A DNA stretch of 64,000 nucleotides from Icerya purchasi (GCA_039619475.1 CM077116.1:151359088-151423087), one strand, 5' to 3'. Positions 1 through 11,327 are shown, counted from the first letter of the stretch. A program made the numbers and translations. The notes: generated by a model from the letters alone, not told the origin.

Positions 1-1100
1 TGTAAATTTATTAGCTGAATTAAATTTAGTTTTTATTAATACTCAAAATGAATTAAGTTCAATAAATGTGCAAAAACCAAAAAGACAAATATTCTAATTA
101 CATTGAAATGAATATAATTCAGGTGGCAGCAAGGCATTATTCACCTTAGTAACAAAAATCAGTATAAATTTATATTAAAAATTTAAAGTAAATACTCAAT
201 TTATATACGTTTTAATAAAGTGTGTACTCTATGCAGTTATCTGATGATGGGCTATACAAGAACAAACGTGTTTCTAATGATCTCTAATTTCTTAAAGTAA
301 ATTTATACCAGTTTTTAAGATTCCGTACACACTATAAAATACGGAATCTCAATAAGATAGTTCAGAAACGACAAAAATATTTATTTCTAAAATAGTTCGG
401 AAACGGTTTGACTTATCGTAATTGGATCATAAATTACAATTAAACTTCTATCTGTGACAATTTACAACTTTAAACTGAGCGATTATCCTGGACGGCAAAA
501 AACTGTCTAGAATATATATGGAATTTAAAACGACCTCAAAAATACACTTAAAAAAATCGTAATTCGTCACCAGATAACTGTTTAAAAGCGAAATTCAAAA
601 TATAAAACAAAACACAGGAGCCCTTTATGTAAATTCAAAAATTACGGTTAAAAAATTATTTAAACTCCCCTTTTGGACCAAAAACAGTAAAAAAAAAAAA
701 TGAATTTTCTTCATAAATAATTTTTTTACTTCGTACTCTGCTATTCGGAGCAAAAACAAATTCAACAAATCAAAGATCATAAAAATCTGTCCAGCCATCC
801 TTGAGTTATAAGTGGTATAACTAATCCGACTTTGTTTTATATATATGTAATATGGAATTCAGAATGACCTCGAAAATCACCCTTAAAAATTCATAACTAA
901 TCACCCAATAATCCTTTAAAAGCTAAATTCAAAATATAAAACAAAACACAGGAGCCCTTTTATGAAATTCAAAAATTATGGATAAAAAATTATTTAAAGC
1001 CTCCTTTTGGACCAAAAACGGCAAAAAAAAATGAATTTTCTTCATAAATTCGTCTTAAATCCGAAAATTTCAAACTTTTTTGAATAAGCTGTAATAATCT
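1..1100. repeat. Transposon-derived noncoding DNA with a 334-bp direct repeat
   Basis: Two diverged copies of one sequence lie in tandem, roughly 511-718 and 839-1049. Both contain the string AAAACACAGGAGCCCTTT and end with TGAATTTTCTTCATAAAT, offset by about 334 bp. The text around 770-840 (Helitron-like phrases about CAGCCATCCTTGAGTTATAA) resembles insect mobile-element termini. No gene is seen. The family is unassigned. Confidence 0.6.
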
Positions 1101-1489
1101 GGACCGTTTTGATGAAAATTTTTATAAAAAAAGCTATTACAATACCTGACGTCATAACGTATACAGTTACCACAATTCGACCTTTCGATTGCGTGTGAGC
1201 ATGTGTATATTATGAGCTAAGTTGAATATAGAAGCTATGTTGAATAGAAACTAAAAAACATGTTTTAATTAATGGGTAAAAAAGATAAAACTCAAGCTAT
1301 TTTCATAACAGGTATATTTTTCAACAGAAGCGGTGTATTTACTTACCCCAGAAATTAATAAAATAACCATGATAATCATTTTATTTAAATTTTTAGGTTT
1401 AGTTTATTTTTACCGTGGTAATCACTTTATTTATAATTTTATAAAAATTATTTTTTATTAATTATTTTTTTATTCGTCCCGTATATATT

Positions 1490-1674
1490 TCTGTGCCCCT
1501 GATCTCATCTCAGCTATTTAAAACCTTCATATTTCGTGTAGTGGGCCGAATTGTGAATCTAAACCATTCTTGAATCCGCTTGAACACACACAAAAAAATT
1601 CATCAAAATCGGTCCAGCCGTTTAGTTCAGTTACAAACACACGCACAGAAGAATTATATATACATATATAAAGA
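1490..1674 (-). mobile_element. Helitron-like 5' end
   Basis: Read on the minus strand from 1674, the sequence starts TCTTTATATATG and runs through an AATTCTTCTGTGCGTGTG segment. It is closely similar, in opposite orientation, to the 5' part of the Helitron at 44083-44991. That shared start suggests a related element inserted here on the minus strand. Its 3' end (a CTAGT-type terminus) was not found, so the length is unknown. The segment 1320-1400 also resembles 49355-49430 inside another Helitron. Confidence 0.5.
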
Positions 1675-1704
1675 TATGAAAAATCAATATATATATATAT
1701 ATAT

Positions 1705-1860
1705 CTATACTGGACCAATGCGATACAGGATGTAACGGGTCTGAGCTTACAGATGTCCTGTCTCAAAGCAGAGAATCGCGAGCAATGGCGAAAAATAATT
1801 AAATCGGCGTCGCCATGATCACGACACCCCTCTGGGGTTTTCGACCAAATGATGATGATA
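1705..1860 (+). mobile_element. 3' end of a truncated non-LTR retrotransposon
   Basis: The plus-strand frame near 1709-1798 reads WTNAIQDVTGLSLQ, then a stretch ending AENREQWRKIIKSA and a stop. The W...D...A..R..WR pattern is typical of the extreme C-terminus of LINE reverse transcriptases. A short 3' UTR and a GATGATGAT tail follow, ending exactly where the next Helitron begins. Only about 150 bp survive, so the clade is not assignable. Confidence 0.55.
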
Positions 1861-1861
1861 C

Positions 1862-3053
1862 TCCATACTAATATTATAAAAAGGAAAGATTTGATTGTTT
1901 GTTTGTTTGTTTGTTTGTTTGCATTGAATAGGCTCCGAAACTACTGGACCGATTTGAAAAATTCTTTCACCGTTGGGAAGTTACACTATCTGTGGGTGAC
2001 ATAGGCTATATTATATTTTCAAAAAAATTAGGGATCCTTACTAAAACTCCAATAATGTAACTTAAGGTGTAAAAAAATGACCTAAACAATTCCTTACATC
2101 GCGTGCGCTGCAAAAACCTTTTTTAAAAAACATTAAAATATCAATGTTAATTAACATGGGGAAATGTAAATTCGGATAAAGATCGTCTTAGCATCGTTTA
2201 CAAGCTCATCACTAATGGAAATAGTGTGTTAACGTAAGGAATTAAAATTTTTCGAGCGTTACCGTTATCTTTTGTAAAAGGTACGAAATTCCCAAAAGAT
2301 TAAGATCTCAACTTTCTAGAAATAGTTTCCAGGCGAGGGCATCAAAAATACGTCGTAATGGAGAATCTTCATCAGAAACTGAAAATCGTCTTGCAAGTCA
2401 GAGAAAATACGCGTCGCAATCGCGTGCCAGAGTCGAGTATCGAGCGTTCGCAGCGGCTTGCTGAACAAAATTTGAGAACTGTCAAGTACACGCGCGAGAG
2501 TCGAGTATCGAGCGTTCGCAACGGCTTTATGAACAAAATTTGAGAACCTCTCAAGTACGCGCGCGAGAGTCGAGTATCGAGCATTCGCAGCGGCTTGAAG
2601 AGCAAAATATTAGAAATATACAAACTCGCACTAGGGAATCGAGCTCTGAGCGTTCCCAACGCCTTCGAGATCAAAGAGAAAGACAACAGACGTCAACGAC
2701 TAGAGTTCGTAATCGAGTTTTAGCTCACAGTAACAGATCGGCTTTCAGATACGATCCACAGATTGATTATACTCAACAGTCTTCCATCCAAATTGGAGCC
2801 TTGAATAAGATCTGCTCTAAGTGTTCTGCCAAAAAATGGGCCAATAAACCTAATGGTATGTGCTGTGCTTCTGGAATAGTTAGTCTCCCCAGTATTCAGG
2901 AGCCGCCACAGCCAATAAAAAATCTTTTGACAAATAATCATTTACTGTTACTCTTACATAGTCATGAACTGAATTCCGCGCGGGTGTAATTTAACAAATA
3001 AAGTAATTTTTTTAATCGTAATTCACGCGAGCAACGCCGCAGGCACGGCTAGT
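1862..3053 (+). mobile_element. Helitron, internally deleted, end to end
   Basis: The element starts TCCATACTAATATTATAAA, a form common to insect Helitrons. It ends CGGCTAGT followed by T, matching the CTRR-T terminus, with a GC-rich stretch just before the end as expected for the terminal hairpin. It carries the N-terminal part of a Helitron protein (2358-2989) but no Rep or helicase domain, so it would depend on another copy. A (GTTT)n microsatellite lies near 1893-1920. Confidence 0.75.
2358..2989 (+). pseudogene. Helitron protein, N-terminal fragment
   Basis: Two overlapping frames (2358-2543 and 2540-2989) together resemble the start of insect Helitron helicase-like proteins. An Arg-rich region repeats an ERSQRLxEQ pattern several times. 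It is followed by a motif near AFRYDPQIDY and a cysteine pair (CSKCSAKKW...GMCCASG) typical of the region before the Helitron_like_N domain. The frame changes within the Arg-rich repeats, and the protein stops before the Rep nuclease. The DNA repeats have a period of about 75 bp (units near 2405, 2485 and 2558). This is a decayed mobile-element gene, not a host gene. Confidence 0.7.
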
Positions 3054-3289
3054 ATATATATAAAAGGCAAATACGTATACGTAGACACACTTTTCTCCAT
3101 GAACACCCGGTAGAAAGTCCTTGGTCTCCTGCTGTTAGTAAGGGAGTGTGGAAACGGTGAGTGGAAGTGAATGAGTGTGGGTGGCAAAAATGTGTAATGA
3201 GATATATCTATCTTTTTTTCATACATTGTATTTTTGAATGGAGTACAAAATTTTTTGACTGGAGTTTTGTATGCCAGTGAAAGACAGAA

Positions 3290-3690
3290 ATGTATCGATA
3301 ATTTTCTAGAAAGTCTTAAAATTTTTTAGAATGATTCGGATTTTTTCAGAAAGTTCCAAAATGTTCTCGAATGTTCAAAAATAATCTGGCATGTACTAAA
3401 ATGATCTAAAATAGTTTAGAACGTTCCCGAATAATTTAAAGTGTTCTAAAATAATCAGAAATATTCTAAGATGTTCGATAATAATCTAAAATGTTTTAAA
3501 ACGATCTAGAATGATCTGTAATGTTCCAGAGTACCCTAGAAGTTTCGAGAATAATTTGAAATGTTCTATAATGATCTAAAATCATATAAAATTTTAGAGA
3601 ATGCCCCAAAATATTCCATGATATTCGATAATAATCTTAAATAATCTACAATCGATGAAAATAATTTAGAATCGACGGGTTGAGGAAAAC
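3290..3690. repeat. Degenerate short-period repeat (AATGTTCTAAAATAATCT-like)
   Basis: About 400 bp is built from loosely repeated words such as AATGTTCTA, AATAATCTA and AATGATCTA, recurring every 10 to 22 bases with no clean unit. It looks like an old minisatellite. No coding potential is seen. The flanks (3054-3289 and 3691-3820) show nothing identifiable. Confidence 0.6.
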
Positions 3691-3817
3691 TGTAAAATAT
3701 TTCAGCCTTTGAAGATATATATAAGGCTGAAAATTATAATAACAATATTATCGATAATTACAATAATCATTAATAATTATAATTATTAAAAACAGTTATT
3801 AATGGAATTAATTAATT

Positions 3818-3860
3818 AAAGTACCACGTTCAGCTTCTGAGCGTTGGCGACTACCTATTA
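3818..3860 (-). repeat. 3' tail fragment of the local SINE family
   Basis: The sequence TTCAGCTTCTGAGCG and the following GGCGACTACCTATT match the 3' end of the SINE copy at 55030-55400 in the same orientation. Only about 40 bp is retained, which could be a heavily truncated insertion or a shared tail. Confidence 0.5.
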
Positions 3861-4079
3861 TAAAATTATAATTTTTTTAATATTTAAAAAATTGGTTTAA
3901 ATCTTACACAATTTTTTAAAAACATTTCAGGATTTTCTAGAAAGTTTTAAAATTTATTCTCCCAGTAAATTCTAAGATTCAAAAAACTTTAAATGCTAGA
4001 AATTATTTATGCTACATTCCAGAAATTTCCATTCTCGAAGATGTATAAGGCTTTAACCTAATATGAAATTCTCACGAAA

Positions 4080-5860
4080 TTTTTTGCCAAATCAAAATCC
4101 AAAACCATTTCTAAACGAACCACTAACTGCCGAAGCCGGAAGTATAAAACTTTTACGCATGGGATATATCGAACAAACCATTTTACCCGCGAAAACGTGG
4201 GACGCCATTGCAAGGAGAAGACGGAGTGTTTAAGAGTAACACGATAGGGCGAGTCTGCACGGTACATCTAAAAAGCGCTGAATGTTTCTATTTGCGTCTA
4301 TTATTTCACACTATTTATGGCCCATGTTTTGGAGACTCAAGAACTATCGACGGTTACATTTGTGAAGCAAAGCAAATAAATTTTGGTAACTGTTTGCGAT
4401 TATATTAACTACATGTAATCCATCAAGTCCAAATCGATTATGGTTGAAATGTCGGGAAAGTATGAGCGACAGTATCTTGACTGAAAACTATGACAAAATC
4501 CGGACTGAAAAATCGATTTCAACGATGAAGTTTTTAACAAAGCTTTTACATTGCTGGAAGATAAATGTTTAGCGATATTGAACCAAACGCTAACACAACT
4601 GGAAGTTTAGTCATCTCGACGAAGTCAATTTGATGCTACAAACAATGAATTATTAACGGAAAAAAGTTACAACATCGACGAATTACGGTGCTATATCCAC
4701 AAACCTTTATTAATTCAAAATCAAACACAGATATATGACACAATGATCAATTATTATAAGAAACAACAGGGCAGCATAATATTTCTGAATGCACCTGACG
4801 GTACCGGAAAAACATTTTTAATTAATTTAATCCCAGCTGAAATTGGCGCAAACAAAAAAATACTACCCGCTCTGGCATCATCGAGAATAGAAGTAATACT
4901 TATGGATGACGGACGAACAGCAAATTCTGCATTGATATTACTTTTAAATATAGCTGAACATGAATTTCCAGTATGTGACATTACAAAATCATAAACACGT
5001 GAACAAATATTGAAACGGTGCGAGGCCATCATATGAGACGAAAGTACAATGGCCCGCAGAAAGACTTTGGAAGCACTGAATAGAATACTTCAGGACTTAC
5101 AAGATAATATATACGATTTAATGGGAGGTGTATTATAAATATTGTTAGGCGATTTTCGTCAAACGCTGCCTATATTTCCGCAATCGACGCTAACAGATGA
5201 AATAAACGCTTGCTTAAAAAAGTTGTTCGTAAAAATAATCAAGTTAATAATAAATACGAGAGCACGAATTTCGGGAGACGAAAGAGCGCAAAAATTTTCC
5301 GAAAACCTGTTACAAATAGGAGGAGGTACATACTCAATAGTCCAAAATTCTGGCCAAATCGCACTGACAAATGTTGCGTAAAATTGCTGAAACACCTGAA
5401 CAACTCATAAGCCAAATATACCCGGATATCGTTGAAAATTATACAAATTCAGACTCGTTACATGAGCGAGTTATTTCAGCAACGAAAAACGAAATTGTCA
5501 ACGACAAAGACCGTCCAAGGAATCATTCCGGCGGAAGAAAAAATTTACATATTTAAAGTTATTTCAAAGGAAGAAAAAAAAAACAAAAACATAACTGATG
5601 AAAATGAAAATGTAAATTTTCCTACTGAATTTTTAAATTCGTTAAATGTTCCAGGCATGCCGTTACATTGCCTCAAATTGAAAATTGGCTCGCCAGTCAT
5701 TTTACTGTACAATCTGAATTTCCGGAACTGTGTCATGGTACAACACTCCGCACCAAACAAGCGCAAAATAACATTACCGAAGCCAGTATAAGGACTAGCA
5801 AAGAAAAGGGTAGACGGTATTTATACCGCGAATAGCGTTAAAATCAACTGGATTGCCCTT
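4080..5860 (+). pseudogene. Helitron PIF1-like helicase, decayed
   Basis: Several plus-strand frames add up to the helicase half of a Helitron protein. In order they show a GRVCTVHLKSAECFYLR segment with a GPCFGDSRTIDG motif (4208-4370), a Walker A LNAPDGTGKTFLIN (about 4788-4830), a Walker B-like DEST (about 5034-5050, after in-frame stops), LLGDFRQTLPIFP (5142-5180), and the [20 protein letters not shown] motif (about 5650-5710). Stops and frameshifts break it at least five times. Homology fades at about 5860, where a LINE of the opposite strand begins. It may belong with the N-terminal piece at 2358-2989, but intervening sequence has been lost or rearranged. Confidence 0.8.
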
Positions 5861-6850
5861 CAGTTTTAAGCGATTACAATTCCCAGTTTTTATCGAAGAC
5901 CTTGGTGATGTCAATAAATACCGCTTCGTTGTATTTTTTATGCTCGATGCCATCTTCAATAAGGTTTACTACTCTATGCAATTGCTGTTCAGTAGTGCCT
6001 AGTTCTAAATCCGAATTGATGTTGAGAAATGATCGACTGTTCATGAACTATTCTATTAATCGGTACAACGATTAATTTTTTCAAGTAACTTGGCAAGTGT
6101 AGATAATAGGGAGATTGGTCTGTAGGAAGATAATTTGGTACCATCTTATACCGGTTTTAATATCATCAGTATCGGAGAGAATTTCCATTGGTTTGGAAAA
6201 TATGATGTTCATAGTATATAGCGTTGAATACGCTACCGACATTATTGCCTTCCTGGGTAATTCTTTTAACATTCTCGCTGTGATCATATCAAAGCCAGGA
6301 GATTTTTTGACATTAAAAAGTTTTGTGTATTTTTTAACTTCTGTCGGAGAAATCATTTTTATTCCATTTCAAGAGTTGTTCTAGAATAATTAATGTCGTC
6401 CTCTAAGTTAATTATCGTTGTTGTGTCAGAAATGTGTCGCATAAGTATTTGGCAAATGCGTCAGCTTTTTGTTTGCCGCTTCTTGTCCAATATCCATCAT
6501 CTTGTCTTACTGGCAAACTGCATATCACTGGCCTTTTTTATTCTTTTAACGGCTTTCCATAGATTGTAGCCTGTGCATTGAGTAGGAGGAGATAAATTTT
6601 CCACATACATGCTGAAGTTTTTGTTTTTTAGATTATTTAGTAATTTACGTACTATTTTGGTTGCCGCGTTTAATTGACGTTTGATTATAAGTGTTCTACA
6701 AGTTTGCCACAATCTACGTAGTCGTCTTTTCTTAGCTATAATTTTCCGTATATGTATTTAGGACAGTTATTATCATATACACGTTTTTCTAATGGAGTTG
6801 AATTCCATACCACTATTTGCATTTGTTCAGTGAAATTGCGTACACTGTGC
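5860..6850 (-). pseudogene. Jockey-like LINE fragment, reverse transcriptase
   Basis: Minus-strand frames resemble the linker and first part of a Jockey-clade reverse transcriptase. Reading downward from 6850 there is a segment ending KRVYDNNCPKYIYGKL, then a linker (6712-6497) with LWKAVKRIKKA, then TEVKKYTKLFNVKKSPGFD (6356 onward, the K.PG.D motif). Further on are a short L..LAKLLEKI-like piece and AVFIDITKVFDK (about 5910-5950, equivalent to the D-S-KAFD box). Stops and frame changes show it is dead. The YxDD region is absent because the element breaks off at the Helitron remnant. Confidence 0.7.
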
Positions 6851-7700
6851 TCAATCTGTTCTTGCGTTTTTAGCCGTATTGATATCATAATGTTTAATTC
6901 TATAAGTACCTGAGTATGTAAAATAAAAATGGAAGATGTTCTTCAAAAAATGAAGAAAGCAAATCGAAAATGTAATTGGCCGAAAGTATTTATATTTGGC
7001 GACTTTTTTGAGCCGCTTATTGTTGATTAGTATGTTGATCGGTGTTTGGCTTCCTTCCTTATTAATTACCACGACTTTCGTCTTCGAGATATTTATTGTC
7101 ATGCCGCTCTTTTCACTGGCTGCATGTAACCTTCCCAGCATTTGTTGCAGAATATATGAATTCGTAATTTCCTTTTCTTATACGATTAGCTCTACCCCAT
7201 CTCATTTCGCTTATTTCTATGATGTCAACTTTGCATCTAGCTGCCGCCAATATCACGGTTTCTAACTCCTCTACTTAGGACATTGTTCGAATATTCCAGG
7301 TTCCGATGTTAACTTTCTCCACATGTTGTTACATTGTTTTACTTCTGGGTATTCTTAACACCCCTTTCGGTGGTATAGACGACGAGTAATTTACCTGCCG
7401 AAAACTAGGGACCATTTTCGTTGTCGTCTTTCATGTCGAGATCTAAGAATGATACTACAGTGGTTTTCCTTTGCCTTCGGATTTATTGAGGGTTTTCTCC
7501 CCTAGCTGAACGGTCCTCGTTTTAAGGTGTCGAAAATCCCCTATTCACCCTGGAATGACATTCATTATTGCGACCTGGAGAACGGTCTCGGATGAGTTGC
7601 TAACAGTCCGCTGTTGTAGATGCGGCAAAATGCTTAACGGTACTTTTTAAGGAGACACACACCCGGTATGCATGTTTCCCACCTTTTCCTGTCAGCGATG
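6850..7700 (-). pseudogene. LINE fragment: AP-endonuclease start joined to RT piece
   Basis: On the minus strand, 7320-7140 reads GTWNIRTMS, then EISEMRWGRA, matching the first motifs of the AP-like endonuclease of CR1/RTE-like LINEs. This is followed directly (7141-6960) by a reverse-transcriptase thumb-side segment SGMTINISKTKVVVI...KKVAKYKYF. Most of the endonuclease and the RT catalytic core are missing, so this is an internally deleted copy. 7330-7700 may be its 5' leader. It is a different family from the Jockey-like piece at 5860-6850. Confidence 0.6.
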
Positions 7701-8228
7701 TTTAGCATCATCAAATATTTTCTGATTTTTATATTTTTTCACGGTGAGGCAAACCCTATAGTACTACTTTTTTTTTTTGGTCTACACAGAATCTTTTGAT
7801 ATAATTTGCAAAAATTTCATGCTGCATGAGCAAGTTTAATAATGTATATTTTTTACTGCATTATAAATTAGTATTGCTCCAATTAGAAAAATTATCAGTT
7901 AAAATCTGTTTGTTTACTAAAAATGTCATCTTCACGGAACACAGTTTCACGCATTAAAGTCAAATTCATATTTAAGAATAAATATGGCTCTTTATGCTCT
8001 ACTGCTTCTTGAATTATTTCGGATAATAAAATATCTGGTCGGCAGCTCATTTCTTAAGAAAAACTGTAGATTTCGATTTAATTTATTAAGAACACAATTA
8101 TTAATCCCTGGTAACCAGTTAAATACAAAACATAACATTTTATTTTAAAACTATGATTAAATGAAACAGCCGTAACAATTACAACTGTCAAGTTAAAAAC
8201 ACGAGGAAGTAAATAAGAAGTAACCTAC
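7701..8228. other. Likely intron DNA, no exon recognised
   Basis: AT-rich sequence between the LINE remnant and CD36-like exon 2. A short minus-strand open frame at about 8060-7915 does not join exon 2 in a CD36-like frame. Nothing else stands out. Confidence 0.4.
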
Positions 8229-8389
8229 CGAAATACATAAGGTCCAACTTGTACAAAATTTGGACGCTGCTGTTTTTTTAAAGATTCCTCTGGGTTTGTC
8301 CAATTGAAAAAATGAAATTTAATGTATAAAGGAACTGCCGTCTCTTTCCACGTTTCAAATGTTTCGGATCCATCACTTAAACTCAGTTT
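8229..8389 (-). CDS. CD36-like exon 2 (ectodomain start)
   Basis: The exon opens in phase 0 after a TGCTGTAG acceptor and ends in phase 2 at GTAGGT. It holds the best family evidence: a W six or so residues after a G-S/T-E-x-F turn, then a FxFFNWTNPEE block with a potential N-glycosylation site (NWT), then VGPYVF. These match the conserved block 30-80 residues into CD36 proteins. Confidence 0.85.
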
Positions 8390-9525
8390 CTACAGCAGAG
8401 GAGATAGATTTTGAATACAATAAGTTAAACTTTATAATACTAAAATTCGATAAACTCATTACTTTTATTACTTATTAAATAAATCAATAGACATGTACAT
8501 TTTTATAAAATAATAACAATATATTTAAAATTAAACGCTGACACGTTTCATAGCCAATAGCTTCATGATCACAGTATATCGTTATAAACTTGAGAAATTA
8601 TAGTAGCCTTATTATTTTTCTTTATATATATTATGGTTTTTTTAGCCATAACACGGCATAAAAGAAATTTATAAAAATGATTAAGATAATCTTAGACGCT
8701 CAGGAAATTATCGGACTATAAGACAAGAGAGGACCCAGCAATATGTAATAGTAATAATAATAGTAATAACGGCAAAAAAAAATAATATAAGTTTGTATAT
8801 ACGATTACTGAAATAAGTTTCTGGCTAATTATTTTAGATAATAGCTGGCCAGAGTCCGTAGTAGTACATAGAATATAAGTTTTTTTTTAAAGTTATTATT
8901 CGTTTCATTCGTTTCATTCTTTGCTATCAGTTGTAGTTCAAATTTATTAATAGAATTTAAATAACGAAGACTATAACAAAAGTGAATTAGTTGAACTAAT
9001 CTAAAACCTCATCATTTTTTCTTAATTCACTTCCAAATTTTATTATTAACTAATGATTTTTATAAACAATAAATGTTACATACGGATGAAATTGTCTATT
9101 ATCTAAAATCATTAGAAATTTGGCAGCAACGATCATCTGTTTAAAAAGTATTTTATAAGTAAAATTATTTTTATAAAACTTGAGTCTTATTTAGATTTCT
9201 AATGAAAAAAGCTTCTACAAGTGATGCAATCTGAATATTTAATAATATCGCATTCTTAGAACTTAAAAGTAGTATAATTTTTGAATCTAAACTGTACACA
9301 TTTCTTTTTCAGTTTAAACTCGTTATATTCCAGTCTTATATATAGCATAAATCTTTAAATATATTAAGTTTATTTAATACGAAAGATATTTCTTTAATAA
9401 AAACATACCGAAAAAAGAAGTCCATCATAACCACTTTTCCAAAATCCGCTAATAATGAATCCGATCGTTAAAAGAAACACTGCTAAAAATATCATCCATT
9501 TGTTGGTTTTAAATGTCGAATTCAT
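8229..9525 (-). CDS. CD36/SCRB-family scavenger receptor, first two coding exons (partial gene)
   Basis: Two minus-strand exons join in phase. Exon 1 (9525-9409, 39 codons) begins at an ATG and encodes a short basic head with a hydrophobic segment (about residues 9-31). Exon 2 (8389-8229, 53 codons plus two bases) encodes a segment with KLSLSDGSETFETW, FFNWTNPEE and VQVGPYVF. Those are hallmark motifs of the first ectodomain region of CD36, SNMP, Croquemort and Emp proteins, membrane receptors with two transmembrane ends that bind lipids or lipoproteins. Splice sites are canonical: CG|GTATGT after exon 1, GTAG|AAACTG before exon 2 and CG|GTAGGT after it. The remaining roughly 400 residues are not found between 8228 and 1, so they lie left of the window. 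Which CD36 subgroup this is cannot be decided. Confidence 0.82.
9409..9525 (-). CDS. CD36-like exon 1 (start codon, N-terminal membrane segment)
   Basis: The ATG at 9525-9523 is followed by NSTFKTNKW and a hydrophobic run ending GFIISGFW, then SGYDGLLFS. An upstream ATG at 9530 runs straight into a stop, so it is not the start. The exon ends in phase 0 at a GTATGT donor. The hydrophobic helix just after a short basic cytoplasmic tail is the usual CD36 topology. Confidence 0.78.
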
Positions 9526-10174
9526 TTCATAAACTAAACCTGTAATTAATTAACCTAAAACAAAGCGTACAATGAAAGAAAATAGCTGAATAACTAAGAT
9601 TCATAAAAAAATAGCCTCCATCTACATTACAATAAAAATAACAATTATTTACACATTATGATTAATCAAATTGGAATTACTTTCTAAGAAACAATTGATT
9701 TTCTAAATATAAATATCGATAGAATATGTTCTGATATAACAAAATAATCGATGCTTATTATATCGTTATAGGAACAAAAGCAACTACAACGTTGAATGTA
9801 TGACACAAAATGAAACAAAGTATGTATTTCTATTTCATCGTTGCAATATTTATAATTGGCAATTATACACAAAGGAAAATACACTAGAAAAATGTTGAAT
9901 TAAATCAATTGTTTGTAACAGTTTTGGACTTATTTAAATTTTTAATCCTGTCTTCAGAAATCTAAACAATTCAAAAAAATTATAATTTAGAATTTTTTTC
10001 TAGTGTGCTTTCAATTCTTTTTAAAACGTATATTTTGTAATAAACTTGTGCCACAATTATGTAATACTTCAAATACAGAAAGAAAAATTTAACATATGGA
10101 AACAAAATATATATAAAAGAACAAATTCCCGAATTCATTGAAAAGTCTCTTGAATATGACATACTGATAATTCT
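9526..10174. other. Upstream region of the CD36-like gene, no feature recognised
   Basis: AT-rich DNA that should contain the 5' UTR or an upstream intron of the CD36-like gene. No TATA-type promoter or further exon can be supported by eye. Frames at 9684-9884 and 9980-10162 have no family resemblance. Confidence 0.3.
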
Positions 10175-10810
10175 ATGCGTTGTAGACTACATTAAAGCGT
10201 TTTATAGCGTTATTTGGGAAAAGATGTGGTCCGCTCTAATACAAGTGAGAATTCCGAAAGGAGTAAGGCCAAATGATATGAGGCAAATTCTAGAAGAATG
10301 AAATGGTGGCGTTTCTATTGGAGGCAGGAAAATAATCTGCGTTTCACGGATGATGCAATACCTGATGGCGGTGTTGGTAAGATGAAATCCTTCTTAGAAC
10401 GTCTCAGCGAAATGAGTACGGATTATGGTGTAGAACTTAATAAAGAAAAAACTAAATTGATGGTAATTGATGCGAAAAACAATACCTCAAACTAAAAAAC
10501 GCATAGATATGTAAGTATGAGATAGTGCAAATATTTGTATATTTGAAATTACTTATAGAAGATGCAGGAGGCTCCATGAACAAGAAAAAACGTAGAATTC
10601 GACTAGCACGAAATGTCATGAACGGATTACACAAAATACAGAAAGATGCATTCATTATAAATGCAGTAAAACAGAGACTGGTACAATGCTCCGTGTTTCC
10701 CGGATGTATTTATGCATCGAAAACATGGACTTTAAAAACCAGCGACAAAAAACGTATTATAGTTTCGAAGTGTGGATATGGTGACGAATGCTGAGAATAT
10801 TCTAGCTATT
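10175..10810 (+). pseudogene. LINE reverse transcriptase fragment (RTE/CR1-like)
   Basis: Plus-strand frames read VDYIKAFYSVIWEKMW (10180-10230, the F-x-D-x-x-KAFD box with the usual FD changed to FY). A GGVSIGGRKI segment follows, then NLRFTDDAI (about 10334-10360), which corresponds to the catalytic LRFADD motif with A changed to T. Then comes a thumb segment ELNKEKTKLMVID. After a gap (10525-10794) there is RIRLARNVMNGLHKI and YASKTWTL, the C-terminal region of these RTs. At least two frame changes and internal losses make it non-functional. Confidence 0.75.
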
Positions 10811-10877
10811 AGATTTACCTACTTTATTAAACAACTATAATGTACTCTTTGTTTCTTATTACGAATAATGTTGCGCG

Positions 10878-11147
10878 CAAGGGCGTCGCCAGCCAATGAG
10901 CCAGGGATGGGCAAGATGATAGAAGGAGGATATGAGTTATAGGAAAAATAAAATTTATAAGTTGTAAAGGCTTAATATGTTATTAAACAAGAATAAAATC
11001 TTAATTAAAACATAATTTTCGTGGGTTTCTGGCAAATTGTTCATGATTACGCGCCTATGAATACTCATCAATGCAAGCTGATTAAAAAGTTTCAAGGCTC
11101 CAGCGAGGGCAGCTGCCACTCCCTGCCCCCCGCTGGCGACGCCCATG
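10878..11147. mobile_element. hAT-type MITE with perfect 8-bp target duplication
   Basis: The 270-bp element has terminal inverted repeats CAAGGGCGTCGCCAGC (left) and, on the other strand, CATGGGCGTCGCCAGC (right). It is flanked on both sides by the identical 8 bases GTTGCGCG (10870-10877 and 11148-11155). An 8-bp duplication and CA-rich TIRs are characteristic of hAT elements. There is no coding content: the minus-strand frame inside it is accidental. The clean duplication suggests a fairly recent insertion. Confidence 0.85.
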
Positions 11148-11327
11148 GTTGCGCGAGCTCTATAACTATTTCAGAATAAAAGTTTGAAAAAATATTTATC
11201 CATTGAACATTTCAATAAGGTTAAATCCAATAGCGTAACATCAATGGAAGCGACGGAAGCGTCGCTTCCCCTAACAAATTATTACGAAATTATTTTTTAG
11301 TATTTTCGAAAAAACTACGAGCCTAAT

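Noticed and set aside
1..97. Plus-strand open frame at the left edge (about 32 codons)
   Set aside because: Too short for AT-rich DNA to be meaningful, with no recognisable motif.
6996..7265. Plus-strand 89-codon frame
   Set aside because: Mirror of the LINE remnant on the minus strand.
7915..8062. Minus-strand open frame as third CD36 exon
   Set aside because: In the phase required after exon 2 it reaches a stop after about 20 codons, and the other frame has no CD36 motif.
10955..11146. Minus-strand 63-codon frame
   Set aside because: Lies wholly inside a 270-bp MITE including its TIR.
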